From positions 1 through 8,320 of the forward strand of contig CAXAUF010000084.1 of assembly GCA_963972425.1 (NCBI GenBank): a stretch of 8,320 nucleotides of DNA, in the 5' to 3' direction. Shown here piece by piece: positions 1-7,185 of the stretch; position 1 is the stretch's first letter, and the number at the start of each line of letters is the position of its first letter. The position numbers were made by a program, and so were the translations under genes. The notes under the pieces are model-generated. The model ran no database searches and was not told where the DNA came from. It saw only the letters and a program-made list of their open reading frames with translations. The stretch is from Algorimicrobium sp002414705 (GTDB taxonomy: Bacteria > Bacteroidota > Bacteroidia > Flavobacteriales > Flavobacteriaceae).

Positions 1-1
1 C

Positions 2-370
2 TTGCCAGATAATTATAATATAACAATTAGCGCAGAATTAGATATAAATATGATTCTGCAAGATGGTGATGAAGATGTATATGCGCGTTTCAGATTAGTA
101 AAAAACAACGCTGTTATTTTGGAATATGAATACGATTCTAATACACCAAATAGTATTACAACCGATGAAACATTTAATTATAACAATACAGATACCATAG
201 TTTTTAAACTACGATCTGAAGCTTCTTTAGGTTCACCATTTGCAGAGTTTGGATCTTCATTGGTTAAATGGACTATCGAGGAAGATGATATTGTATTTAG
301 TACCGGATTGGGTAACATTTTAGGATTACCACAAAGCATTCAAACATTTGCTGATACTATAAATACTTAA
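2..370 (+). CDS. C-terminal part of a phage structural (probably tail) protein, 5' partial
   Basis: The open frame enters from the left edge. The TTG at position 2 is probably not the true start, so this is best read as the last 122 codons of a longer gene ending in TAA. I do not recognise a family. The visible part is acidic, has no Cys and no membrane segment, and alternates short polar/aromatic and hydrophobic stretches (e.g. YARFRLV, VILEYEY, IVFKLR), as in a beta-sandwich. Only 4 bp separate its stop from the next small ORF, and tail-fibre-like genes follow, so a virion structural or baseplate/fibre role is an inference from context. Confidence is high that it is coding and low for the function. 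Confidence 0.65.
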   Translation: MPDNYNITISAELDINMILQDGDEDVYARFRLVKNNAVILEYEYDSNTPNSITTDETFNYNNTDTIVFKLRSEASLGSPFAEFGSSLVKWTIEEDDIVFSTGLGNILGLPQSIQTFADTINT

Positions 371-374
371 TAAT

Positions 375-524
375 ATGGCAAACGTTAAACATAGAATATT
401 TGTAGGGCATAGTGAACCTGTAGCAATAGATGATGTTTTTATAATACCAGAAACACCACCTTTTAGTTTTGATAGTACCGAAATAAAAATGAGTAGCACT
501 TTTAGAAGTTTTGACGAGAATTAA
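375..524 (+). CDS. Small 49-residue phage protein of unknown function
   Basis: ATG at 375, TAA at 522-524. The ORF fills the gap between the preceding stop (370) and the next start (535), leaving 4 and 10 bp. The product begins MANVKHRIFVGHSEP and is polar, with a Pro-rich middle (PETPPF) and an acidic end (SFDEN). It has no signal peptide or membrane segment. Tight packing, same strand and codon use like its neighbours support a real gene. The alternative is an untranslated spacer. I do not recognise a family; a small tail-associated or fibre-connector protein would fit the position but is inference. Confidence 0.6.
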   Translation: MANVKHRIFVGHSEPVAIDDVFIIPETPPFSFDSTEIKMSSTFRSFDEN

Positions 525-534
525 ATAAAAAATT

Positions 535-1815
535 ATGCCAATTAACAATATTAATCTAGGATCAGTAGCAAACGATGGCACAGGAGATAGTGCGCGTTTA
601 GCAGGTCAAAAAATAAACGGAAACTTTGCGTATTTAGAAACATTAATTGCTAATAATTCTAAAATTCGCGAGAACACGTATGGAAATATTGCTGCTTTGT
701 TGGCTGATCAGGATGAACAAACAGAAGGTAGATTGCAATTTGTTTCAGATGCTAGTGCAGATATAGATGTGGAATCTGGCTATGCGTATTATGAAAAACT
801 AGAAACCAGCACTTCTGATTTAGAAGATGATTATAGAAAATTAAGTGATAGTGAAGCTGCTATTGCTGAAACTGGTATGATAAACAAGTTTAGAATAACA
901 GAATTAAGCACAACAGCTACAACAAGTGTTGCTTCAGGATTAGTTAATGTTCAATATGAAAATTCAGGTAACACTGTAGTTTCTATTTTATTTCCACAAG
1001 ATTTTAGCCAGTATTTATCTGGGATGAAAGCAAATGATAGTTTATATGATTTTTCTATTTCTATTTTTAATAGATCACAGAATGTTGGGATAGGCGAAGC
1101 TTCAATAGATTTTACAGTTGTAAATACAAATTATGTAAAAGTTACAACACAGCAAGGTTTAATACCTTATCCAAATTTAGCGCCAGGTGATATAATTGAT
1201 GTTTATTTTGATGGTTATAAGGTTAGCGCAGGAGCATCAGGCACCACCCAGATAATCAACCTAGGCACACACACCAGCACAACCGTTGAAGCTGTGTTTA
1301 ACGCGGCAGCGGAGTTTACCGTACAAGACAAAACAGTAGGTTTAAGACTTGTTAATATCACTATTGACACTGTAGAACTTCAATATTTCTTTACAGGTGT
1401 TGGTGGCGACTATGGTACAGGTGGCGACCTTACAGCTTTAGACACCGATTTTAGTTTAATTAGTGGTGATGTTGAGATTGAAATCGTTATACCAACAGAA
1501 AACCAAATAAAGGGCAAACGCCTAACCGCAACAGTAAGCGGTACATACAACATAGATTTAAGCACAGATTCTGACTTTCATTTAACAATGAGTGCAGATA
1601 CGGCATTCACGTTTACAAACACGCCAACGGGAACAGAAGTATCACGATGCAAATTACGTTTAACAGGTGAGTTTGCTGCAACATGGACACAAGGCGGATT
1701 GCAAATTTTTGGCGATGATTACGATGGAACAAAATGGAACGACATTTTAGTTGAAATGTGGCTTGATGGAACAATTAAAGGATTATTAATATACCAACAA
1801 CGAGAAACAGCATAG
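535..1815 (+). CDS. Phage tail-fibre-like protein with N-terminal GTGD motif
   Basis: A 426-residue protein. Residues 5-31 carry the motif common near the start of phage tail/fibre proteins: an 'NLGSVANDGTGD' block, then 'AGQKINGNF'. I know this pattern as 'vGt..ndGTGD..r.a..kiN.NF', and it is probably a virion-attachment or trimerisation segment. Residues 35-115 are acidic and probably helical (ETLIANN, LEDDYRKL). About 120-235 is beta-rich and about 236-320 Gly/Thr-rich. The C-terminal part (335-420: FTFTNTPTG, LRLTGEF, YDGTKWNDI) resembles a beta module found at the ends of phage appendage proteins. The start follows an A/T-rich leader, as is usual in Bacteroidota. From about position 1228 base composition rises sharply in GC, suggesting a mosaic join inside the gene. 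The adsorption role is inferred from motif and position; exact fold unknown. Confidence 0.75.
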   Translation: MPINNINLGSVANDGTGDSARLAGQKINGNFAYLETLIANNSKIRENTYGNIAALLADQDEQTEGRLQFVSDASADIDVESGYAYYEKLETSTSDLEDDYRKLSDSEAAIAETGMINKFRITELSTTATTSVASGLVNVQYENSGNTVVSILFPQDFSQYLSGMKANDSLYDFSISIFNRSQNVGIGEASIDFTVVNTNYVKVTTQQGLIPYPNLAPGDIIDVYFDGYKVSAGASGTTQIINLGTHTSTTVEAVFNAAAEFTVQDKTVGLRLVNITIDTVELQYFFTGVGGDYGTGGDLTALDTDFSLISGDVEIEIVIPTENQIKGKRLTATVSGTYNIDLSTDSDFHLTMSADTAFTFTNTPTGTEVSRCKLRLTGEFAATWTQGGLQIFGDDYDGTKWNDILVEMWLDGTIKGLLIYQQRETA

Positions 1816-1818
1816 GTT

Positions 1819-3606
1819 ATGTTATTAATGCAACAGCAAGAATATAAAAATAGTGGTAATGGATTGCCAGAACCAAACACATTTATAGGCGGTGTAAGCA
1901 GTACGATTACTTCTGCTTCTTTATTAGCAAGTAAACTATCTATTAGCGAAAGTGATATACAAAATTTTACTATTGTCGGAAATAATATTGCGTGCTTAAT
2001 TGATGTTGATTACAGTATAGAAATACAAGGGTTTAGAGCTATAGGATTGAATTATTACATAGATAAGGATGGTTACTGTATATCTTTAAATAATCAATCT
2101 TTTGATAGACAAGACTTAAACATTATAATTTTACCTAATGCAGGCATTTATGGTTCTGGTAATTTTTCAGTAAATCAAGGGTTTATTAATCACGATATTA
2201 TTTCTATTCCTAAAGCAACTCCGATTGGAGCAACCGCAAGCAATGAAAATAATTTTACAAGAGCGCGTATTAACACTTTATATACTAATTCAGTTAATGA
2301 AACTAATAACGGTGGCTTGCCTGATGGAGATATTACAGGAGCAGAATCTATTAACAACGTAAAATATTCCATAAACTTAACGTCTCCAAATGCAATTAAT
2401 AATTTAGCATTAGATGCTGTTTATGCTACAATATTAAAATTTTCATTTACAGAACCCGTTTCAACTAACGACATAGATTATTACTTAATTTTTAATGGCA
2501 TTAATTTTTTAGGAAAAATAACGTATCAAAACCCTGCATTAAAAGGTTTCAGTTCAAGTACAAATTATTCAGAATTAAAAGCTATTTCTTTAGATGAAAT
2601 GGGTAATATTTCGGGTTTTAGTAATTCAATTTCAGTGACTACAATTACAACAGATATAACAGATTTAGCATTAGAAAACTCATATGGAACTGCATTAAAA
2701 TTAGGCTGGTCTTTTGTTTTTAATTCTGAAATTGATGAATATGAAGTGTATTTAGATAATGTGTTAAACAAAACAGTTACAAGCCAAGAAGCTTTTATAA
2801 CAGGATTAAGTTTAAATACAGATTATGACATTAAAGTTAGAGGGAAATACAATAATGGCGATTATACAGCTTATAGTAACATATTAACACAAACAACAGA
2901 TGTAAGTGAAGATATACCATATGGTAATATAGTTAGTTATTGGAACTTCAACTCAAATAGCAAAGACCAAGTAGGAAGTAACAATGGGTTAGATACAGGC
3001 ATTAGCTATATTGCAAGTGGTGGCATTGGAAATGTTGCAGATTTTACAGCGGGAAACACAAGCACTATACAGGTTGCAGATAATGATAGTTTAAGTTTTG
3101 GGAACGGTACTAGTGACAGTCCTTTTACTATATCATTAATGGTTAAATTTAATATCACAGGTGCATCTATGCTTATCAACAAATCAAATGGTTCTTTTAG
3201 AGAATATGATATATTTTATGATACTGGAAGTAATCAGTTGATTTGGAGAATTTACAATAATGGCTCTACGTCAAGTTCTATAAAAGTGTCTTACGATTGG
3301 TCAGCAAATGGTCAAACAACAGGCGTATGGTATAGCATTATAGGCACTTACAATGGTAGTGGTTTGAATAGTGGTTTAAAATTGTATGTTGATAGCTTAA
3401 TTGTAGGTTCAGCAGCAACAACAGGAACTTATACGGCAATGTTAAATTCTTCTTCACCTATTTACATCGGTAAATTTGCAACTATCACAGCTGTATCATT
3501 AAATGGTTACATGGATGAAATTTCTATATTTAATAAAGAACTAAATAGTTCAGAAGTTTCGGAAATATATAGTAAACAGCAGTCGGGTTTAGCATTAACA
3601 GAATAG
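1819..3606 (+). CDS. Phage tail/receptor-binding protein with FN3-like repeats and LamG-like domain
   Basis: A 595-residue protein starting 3 bp after the previous stop; a second ATG at 1828 is an alternative start. Residues 1-185 are an unrecognised N-terminal region, probably beta-rich. Residues about 188-276 and 280-360 look like two fibronectin type III repeats. Both start with 'NLALDAVYAT' or 'DLALENSYGT', and the second shows the usual W, 'DEYEVYLDN', 'ITGLSLNTDYDIKVRG' and closing 'YSN' landmarks. Residues about 368-590 form a LamG/concanavalin-like jelly roll: opening 'VSYWNFN', central 'FTISLMVKF', 'LKLYVDSLIVG', 'IYIGK', closing 'LNGYMDEISIFNKEL'. LamG-like domains often bind glycans, so binding of a surface polysaccharide or capsule is plausible. 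There is no signal peptide, which fits a virion protein and not a host surface adhesin. Family domains are confident; the receptor is unknown. Confidence 0.78.
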   Translation: MLLMQQQEYKNSGNGLPEPNTFIGGVSSTITSASLLASKLSISESDIQNFTIVGNNIACLIDVDYSIEIQGFRAIGLNYYIDKDGYCISLNNQSFDRQDLNIIILPNAGIYGSGNFSVNQGFINHDIISIPKATPIGATASNENNFTRARINTLYTNSVNETNNGGLPDGDITGAESINNVKYSINLTSPNAINNLALDAVYATILKFSFTEPVSTNDIDYYLIFNGINFLGKITYQNPALKGFSSSTNYSELKAISLDEMGNISGFSNSISVTTITTDITDLALENSYGTALKLGWSFVFNSEIDEYEVYLDNVLNKTVTSQEAFITGLSLNTDYDIKVRGKYNNGDYTAYSNILTQTTDVSEDIPYGNIVSYWNFNSNSKDQVGSNNGLDTGISYIASGGIGNVADFTAGNTSTIQVADNDSLSFGNGTSDSPFTISLMVKFNITGASMLINKSNGSFREYDIFYDTGSNQLIWRIYNNGSTSSSIKVSYDWSANGQTTGVWYSIIGTYNGSGLNSGLKLYVDSLIVGSAATTGTYTAMLNSSSPIYIGKFATITAVSLNGYMDEISIFNKELNSSEVSEIYSKQQSGLALTE

Positions 3607-3608
3607 TA

Positions 3609-4223
3609 ATGAAAAAAACAATAAAAATAACACAAGAAGTCCTAAACGCAAATCAATTATTTCAAGATAAAGGATTTGGTTTAGGGATTAAGGAATTTAC
3701 AGATAGTAATTTCCCAAGCCGATTTAATGGCGTTGAAAATGTAGGTAGCTACTACCAAACAAGAACAGACTTGCACGAACAAGATGGCTTTTGGGATGTT
3801 GAGAAATTACCATTAGGCGAAAATCAAAAGTATGGTACAATACAGCGTAAAGGAACTGAAAATCTGTATCACTATCCTCTTATTGATTTAACGGAACAGG
3901 AAATAGAAGCTATAAATTTACAGAAAGCATACGCACCTATTCAAGCTGAATTTGATATGTACCAGAAACGCAAAGCCGATGGTATTGATGCCTATTTATT
4001 ACAAAGTGCAAAATTAAGATTAGCAAAACTATCTGGGCAAATAACAGAGGCAGGACATTCAGCGATTGAAGAACTTTTAAGACCAGTACGTGACGAAGTA
4101 GTTAATGGTCAATGGATAAACGCCAAAGCTAAATTAGAAGCTATAGGAAGTGAAAACGTTGGTATTGATTTTTACACCGAATTACACACCGAACTAACAA
4201 CCTATATCAATGAAAATTATTAG
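3609..4223 (+). CDS. Phage protein of unknown function, tail-fibre-associated, helical C-terminal half
   Basis: A 204-residue cytoplasmic-type protein starting 2 bp after the LamG-containing gene. The N-terminal half has aromatic/Gly-rich segments (DKGFGLGIKEF, GSYYQTRTDLHEQDGFWDV). Residues about 95-204 are predicted helical and charged (LTEQEIEAINLQKAY, AIEELLRPVRDEVV, AKAKLEAIG). A short beta-like head plus helical tail, encoded just after a fibre gene, resembles the position of fibre-assembly chaperones in other phages. I see no diagnostic motif for those families, so this is only a hypothesis. The last 14 bp overlap the start of the next gene, suggesting translational coupling. Confidence 0.7.
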   Translation: MKKTIKITQEVLNANQLFQDKGFGLGIKEFTDSNFPSRFNGVENVGSYYQTRTDLHEQDGFWDVEKLPLGENQKYGTIQRKGTENLYHYPLIDLTEQEIEAINLQKAYAPIQAEFDMYQKRKADGIDAYLLQSAKLRLAKLSGQITEAGHSAIEELLRPVRDEVVNGQWINAKAKLEAIGSENVGIDFYTELHTELTTYINENY

Positions 4224-4626
4224 ACAAAATGGCATTAACTACATAAATGTAGACCAACCGCAAGAGGTATATTTCAACATGCTCAAACAATGCAACGGCA
4301 TAGAGTGGGTAGAAGATGCTTTCATAGTAGCTTGGGAAAGCTATCAGTTAAAAGATTGGTTTTACGATGGCGCAACCTTTGTACGTGAGAATAATGGCGA
4401 CTTTTGGGAAGTAGCAAGCTTTATCCACGATTGGTTAAACGTAACAGGCTATGTCGGAAAGCCAATAGACAAGTATTTCATTAAGTTAATGATTGTTTTA
4501 GAGTATAGCGTAGATATTATCTTCGAGCGTTGCAAATGGATGCAATGGACGTGGTTAAATGTTATCAATCACAAATTTATAAAGAATGACTTTGTAAGTC
4601 GTGAAGTTCCACAATGGTTGAAATAA
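4210..4626 (+). CDS. DUF1353-like phage protein
   Basis: A 138-residue protein whose start lies 14 bp inside the preceding gene. Residues 52-75 show a layout I associate with DUF1353, a family seen in phages and prophages: an aromatic 'YDGAT' block, then a hydrophobic helix ending in 'FIHDWL', followed by a helix containing 'IDKYFIKLMIVLE'. The His-Asp pair (H73, D74) is the most conserved landmark. The usual Ser-Ile-Pro after DGA is replaced here by Thr-Phe-Val, so the match is divergent. The C-terminal part is Trp-rich (W110, W113, W115). The biochemical function of the family is not established to my knowledge. Position between the tail and lysis genes is typical for such proteins. Confidence 0.6.
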   Translation: MKIIRQNGINYINVDQPQEVYFNMLKQCNGIEWVEDAFIVAWESYQLKDWFYDGATFVRENNGDFWEVASFIHDWLNVTGYVGKPIDKYFIKLMIVLEYSVDIIFERCKWMQWTWLNVINHKFIKNDFVSREVPQWLK

Positions 4627-6080
4627 TAAGAAAAATGAAAATTACCATGAAAACAATAATTAAAATACTACATACAACTTTGAACCAAAATTCAAGGTTT
4701 AAAAGTATGTGTTCTAGTTTGCTGTTTTTCATGTGTATAAATATACCTATTTTTTCGCAAACCTATCCAGACCAAGAAAGCAACACATCCACTTACGGAA
4801 ATTATACGCTACCAAATAACGGTATTCCAAACTACTTAAATTGGTTTGATGCTCAACTTTCAGATAGTCGTGTTATGCGAATTACAGACAGAAATACATT
4901 TGGTGTTAACGGTCAACAATTAAGGCACAATTACAGTAAAGACCAAGTTTGGAACAGTAATGAAACACGTATAAAAATGGCTGGCTATCCTGCTGCTATT
5001 TTAGATGCTGAAACCTACGAGTTTTTATATTGGAGTGACATTCCGAGTTATGGTCGTTGGAGTAATACACAGCCTTATATAATCTACGGAACTGATGGTA
5101 ATAGCTTTGTAAGTCATAATGTGTTATCAAATAGCCGAACCACGCTTAAAACCTTTAATTATCAATCGGTTGATTTTGGTTTTGGCGAGGGCAACCAAGA
5201 TAATTTTGATAAGTACGTCGGGTTAATTGGCAAAAACGGAAATAACAGAACACTAATAGTTTATGATATTCAACTCAACTTCATAGTTGGTGAAAAAGAT
5301 TTAGGTTCTACTCAAAATATAGATTGGTTTGGTGTTTCACAACTTGGAAATTATGCAGTAATTATGTGGAAATCTGATGGAAATGGCAATGAGCAAGGCG
5401 TAAAGAGTTACGATATTACATTAAACAACGAAACCCATATAACAGACGTAACAGAACACGCAGCATTAGCTATTGATGCTTATGGTAATGAAGTTTTAGT
5501 AAGTTATGGAACAGAAGCACAATGGAACGATCAACACAGCTTGTTTATGGCTCGTTTAGATGGTTTGGGTACAACTAACTTATTTCCGTACATAAATGGT
5601 CGAGGCATTTGGGGAGGTCATATATCAGCACGCAATATTAATCGTCCAGGATGGGTGTATGTTAGTGAGCAATGCTGCCCAACTAATCCCGTAGCTGCTG
5701 CTGAAGTGTTTGCTTTAAAATTAGATAATAGCGGAACGGTTGAACGCTACGTAAAGCACAATAGTTATCCGAGTAGTTATTTGCACGAAACCCAGGTAGT
5801 ACCAAACAGAAACGGTACTAAAGTAATCTTTGCAAGTAATTGGAATGATGCGAATGAAATTAACCAACAGGCAGCGCATGACTTTGTTTTAGAGGTTAAT
5901 CAGGGAACTTTAAGTATAACAGAAGTAAGTGTTACACCTGAACAACCAACGAGCGTAAATTATTACAATATTTTAGGGCAAAAAGTGTCTAAACAAAATT
6001 TGTCTAAAGGCATATACATTAAAGAATTAATTTATAAAAACAGGGTTGAACATAAGAAAATAGTAAAAGCTAAAAATTGA
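4614..6080 (+). CDS. Exported propeller-like protein with T9SS type A C-terminal sorting domain (probable phage-borne cargo)
   Basis: Up to 488 residues. Candidate starts are ATG 4614, 4635, 4647 and 4707. The first overlaps the preceding gene; 4647 (MKTIIKI) or 4707 (MCSSLL) gives a more normal signal peptide. The hydrophobic core SSLLFFMCINIPIF (34-47) is followed by a Bacteroidota-style 'FSQ' cleavage site near residue 48. Residues about 60-430 contain repeated beta-strand blocks with 'YPAAILDAETYEF', 'LIVYDIQ', 'GVKSYDI', 'VFALKLD' and 'VIFASNW', like blades of a beta-propeller. No catalytic family is recognised. 'GGHISARN' and 'HETQVV' are distinctive. Residues 448-488 hold the sorting signal: 'YYNILGQKV', 'GIYI', then a basic 'KKIVKAKN' end. 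In known T9SS cargo this domain directs outer-membrane translocation, followed by surface attachment or release. It is shorter than the common roughly 80-residue form. The role in the phage is unknown. Confidence 0.85.
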   Translation: MVEIIRKMKITMKTIIKILHTTLNQNSRFKSMCSSLLFFMCINIPIFSQTYPDQESNTSTYGNYTLPNNGIPNYLNWFDAQLSDSRVMRITDRNTFGVNGQQLRHNYSKDQVWNSNETRIKMAGYPAAILDAETYEFLYWSDIPSYGRWSNTQPYIIYGTDGNSFVSHNVLSNSRTTLKTFNYQSVDFGFGEGNQDNFDKYVGLIGKNGNNRTLIVYDIQLNFIVGEKDLGSTQNIDWFGVSQLGNYAVIMWKSDGNGNEQGVKSYDITLNNETHITDVTEHAALAIDAYGNEVLVSYGTEAQWNDQHSLFMARLDGLGTTNLFPYINGRGIWGGHISARNINRPGWVYVSEQCCPTNPVAAAEVFALKLDNSGTVERYVKHNSYPSSYLHETQVVPNRNGTKVIFASNWNDANEINQQAAHDFVLEVNQGTLSITEVSVTPEQPTSVNYYNILGQKVSKQNLSKGIYIKELIYKNRVEHKKIVKAKN

Positions 6081-6090
6081 GGGATTTTTA

Positions 6091-6435
6091 ATGGAAACAA
6101 TACAGAAAATAGTAAAATGGTTTATAGATCAAACCAATACAAATAAAATAGCCATTATACTAATTTCTGTAATGTGTGTCATGTACGTTGATAGAGTTGA
6201 TTTTAAAGATGAATTAAAGATTTTAAAACGTGAACGAAAAAAAACTGATAGCATTTATACTATTAGACTTAATCGTCTTACTGATGATTTCCAAGAAAAA
6301 ATTAATGATTGCAATAATAAACGTCTTGAAGATTATTATAAACAAAGTCAAATGTGGCAAGAAAAATTTGATGAACTATTTAAAGAAACTGATAATGTAT
6401 ATCAAAAATATCATCAATTAATTAAAAAACAATGA
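6091..6435 (+). CDS. Single-span inner-membrane protein with coiled coil; spanin- or holin-related candidate of the lysis cassette
   Basis: A 114-residue protein, 10 bp after the T9SS gene. A short basic/amphipathic N-terminus (METIQKIVKWF) is followed by one transmembrane segment at about 19-33 (KIAIILISVMCVMYV). The highly charged remainder has heptad-like spacing (DELKILKRERKK, then RLTDDFQEKI and WQEKFDELFKE), consistent with a coiled coil. An N-in/C-out topology with a periplasmic coiled coil resembles inner-membrane spanin (Rz-type) subunits. The cassette also encodes a candidate unimolecular spanin, so this protein could instead be a holin or holin regulator. The gene order (membrane protein, membrane protein, endolysin, spanin-like) places it in host lysis. 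Coding is likely; function is inferred from topology and context only. Confidence 0.65.
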   Translation: METIQKIVKWFIDQTNTNKIAIILISVMCVMYVDRVDFKDELKILKRERKKTDSIYTIRLNRLTDDFQEKINDCNNKRLEDYYKQSQMWQEKFDELFKETDNVYQKYHQLIKKQ

Positions 6436-6647
6436 AAACAGTCATTTACATAATAATTGGATTCCTTTTTACATGGGTTCTTTTAGAGCCTTCTGAAAAT
6501 TATAAAGCAATAGAATTGCCTGAAAGTAAATTGTATCAAAATGTAAAATTACCAATAGAAAATCTCGAAATAGATAGTGTAATAAGTGATATAGAAAAAA
6601 ATATTATCTACTTAAAAAATGTAAATTATAATGAAATTAGCCAATAA
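6432..6647 (+). CDS. Small single-span membrane protein; holin candidate
   Basis: A 71-residue protein whose ATG shares the ATGA junction with the previous stop (4-bp overlap). The 3' end overlaps the endolysin start by 17 bp. A single hydrophobic segment at about residues 4-18 (VIYIIIGFLFTWVLL) is preceded by one Lys, so the N-terminus is probably cytoplasmic. The remaining ~50 residues are acidic and polar with no other membrane segment. Size, membrane topology and position directly before a leaderless endolysin fit a class III-type (one-span) holin, but no family motif is seen. Alternatives are an antiholin, or a subunit acting with the preceding coiled-coil membrane protein. Confidence 0.6.
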   Translation: MKTVIYIIIGFLFTWVLLEPSENYKAIELPESKLYQNVKLPIENLEIDSVISDIEKNIIYLKNVNYNEISQ

Positions 6648-7185
6648 ATATAAATCACTTTTAGAGCAGTATGAAATTTGTACGCCATTACGTTTGGCTC
6701 ACTTTTTTGCTCAAATACATCACGAAAGCAATTTAAAACCTGTTGAAGAAAATCTTAACTATTCAGCAGATGCTTTAAAACGTGTTTTTAAAAAGTATTT
6801 TCCAAACGATACAGTGGCTAATTTTTACGCACGAAAACCTATAAAAATAGCGAATAGGGTTTATGCAGATAGAATGATGAATGGTAATGAAGCATCGGGT
6901 GATGGTTGGAAATATAGAGGTCGTGGTTTTATTCAAATAACAGGTAAAAAAAATTACATTTTATTAAGTAAAGACACGCGAATAGATTATTTAAACAATC
7001 CTGATCTATTACTTAATGAAGCTGATAGTATGATTTCCGCTTTATGGTATTGGTCCAAAAATAACCTTAATAAGTATGCAGATGCTGACGATTTAAAAGC
7101 AATCACTAAAGCTATTAATGGAGCTTATAATGGACTAAGCCATAGAAAAGATTTACACAAGTATTATAAAACAGTTTTTAAATGA
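6631..7185 (+). CDS. Phage endolysin, glycoside hydrolase family 19 (chitinase class I-like)
   Basis: A 184-residue single-domain enzyme that should cleave the peptidoglycan glycan strands at lysis; GH19 phage endolysins have this role although plant members act on chitin. Family hallmarks in order: 'LAHFFAQIHHES' with the first catalytic Glu (E32), 'ENLNYSADAL' with a second acidic residue (E40) at about the spacing seen in other GH19 endolysins, 'KIANRVYADRMMNGNEASGDG' (73-92), then 'YRGRGFIQITG' (95-105), and late 'ITKAINGAYNG' (158-168). There is no signal peptide, membrane anchor or cell-wall-binding domain, so a holin is needed for export. The start at 6631 overlaps the upstream small membrane gene by 17 bp and gives the expected N-terminus. 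The stop overlaps the next ATG by 4 bp. Confidence 0.93.
   Translation: MKLANKYKSLLEQYEICTPLRLAHFFAQIHHESNLKPVEENLNYSADALKRVFKKYFPNDTVANFYARKPIKIANRVYADRMMNGNEASGDGWKYRGRGFIQITGKKNYILLSKDTRIDYLNNPDLLLNEADSMISALWYWSKNNLNKYADADDLKAITKAINGAYNGLSHRKDLHKYYKTVFK

Noticed and set aside
357..581. Minus-strand 74-residue ORF with a hydrophobic stretch
   Set aside because: It is antisense to the small 49-residue ORF and the start of the fibre gene, no other real gene in the prophage part is on the minus strand, and the composition is that of a shadow frame.
2190..2771. Two minus-strand ORFs of 60 and 68 residues
   Set aside because: Both are antisense to the well-supported FN3/LamG gene and show no domain or start signal.
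6230..6421. 63-residue Lys/Ile-rich hydrophobic ORF in another + frame, possible small membrane protein
   Set aside because: It lies wholly inside the 114-residue coiled-coil membrane protein, and its Ile/Lys/Asn bias is what an out-of-frame reading of A/T-rich DNA gives.
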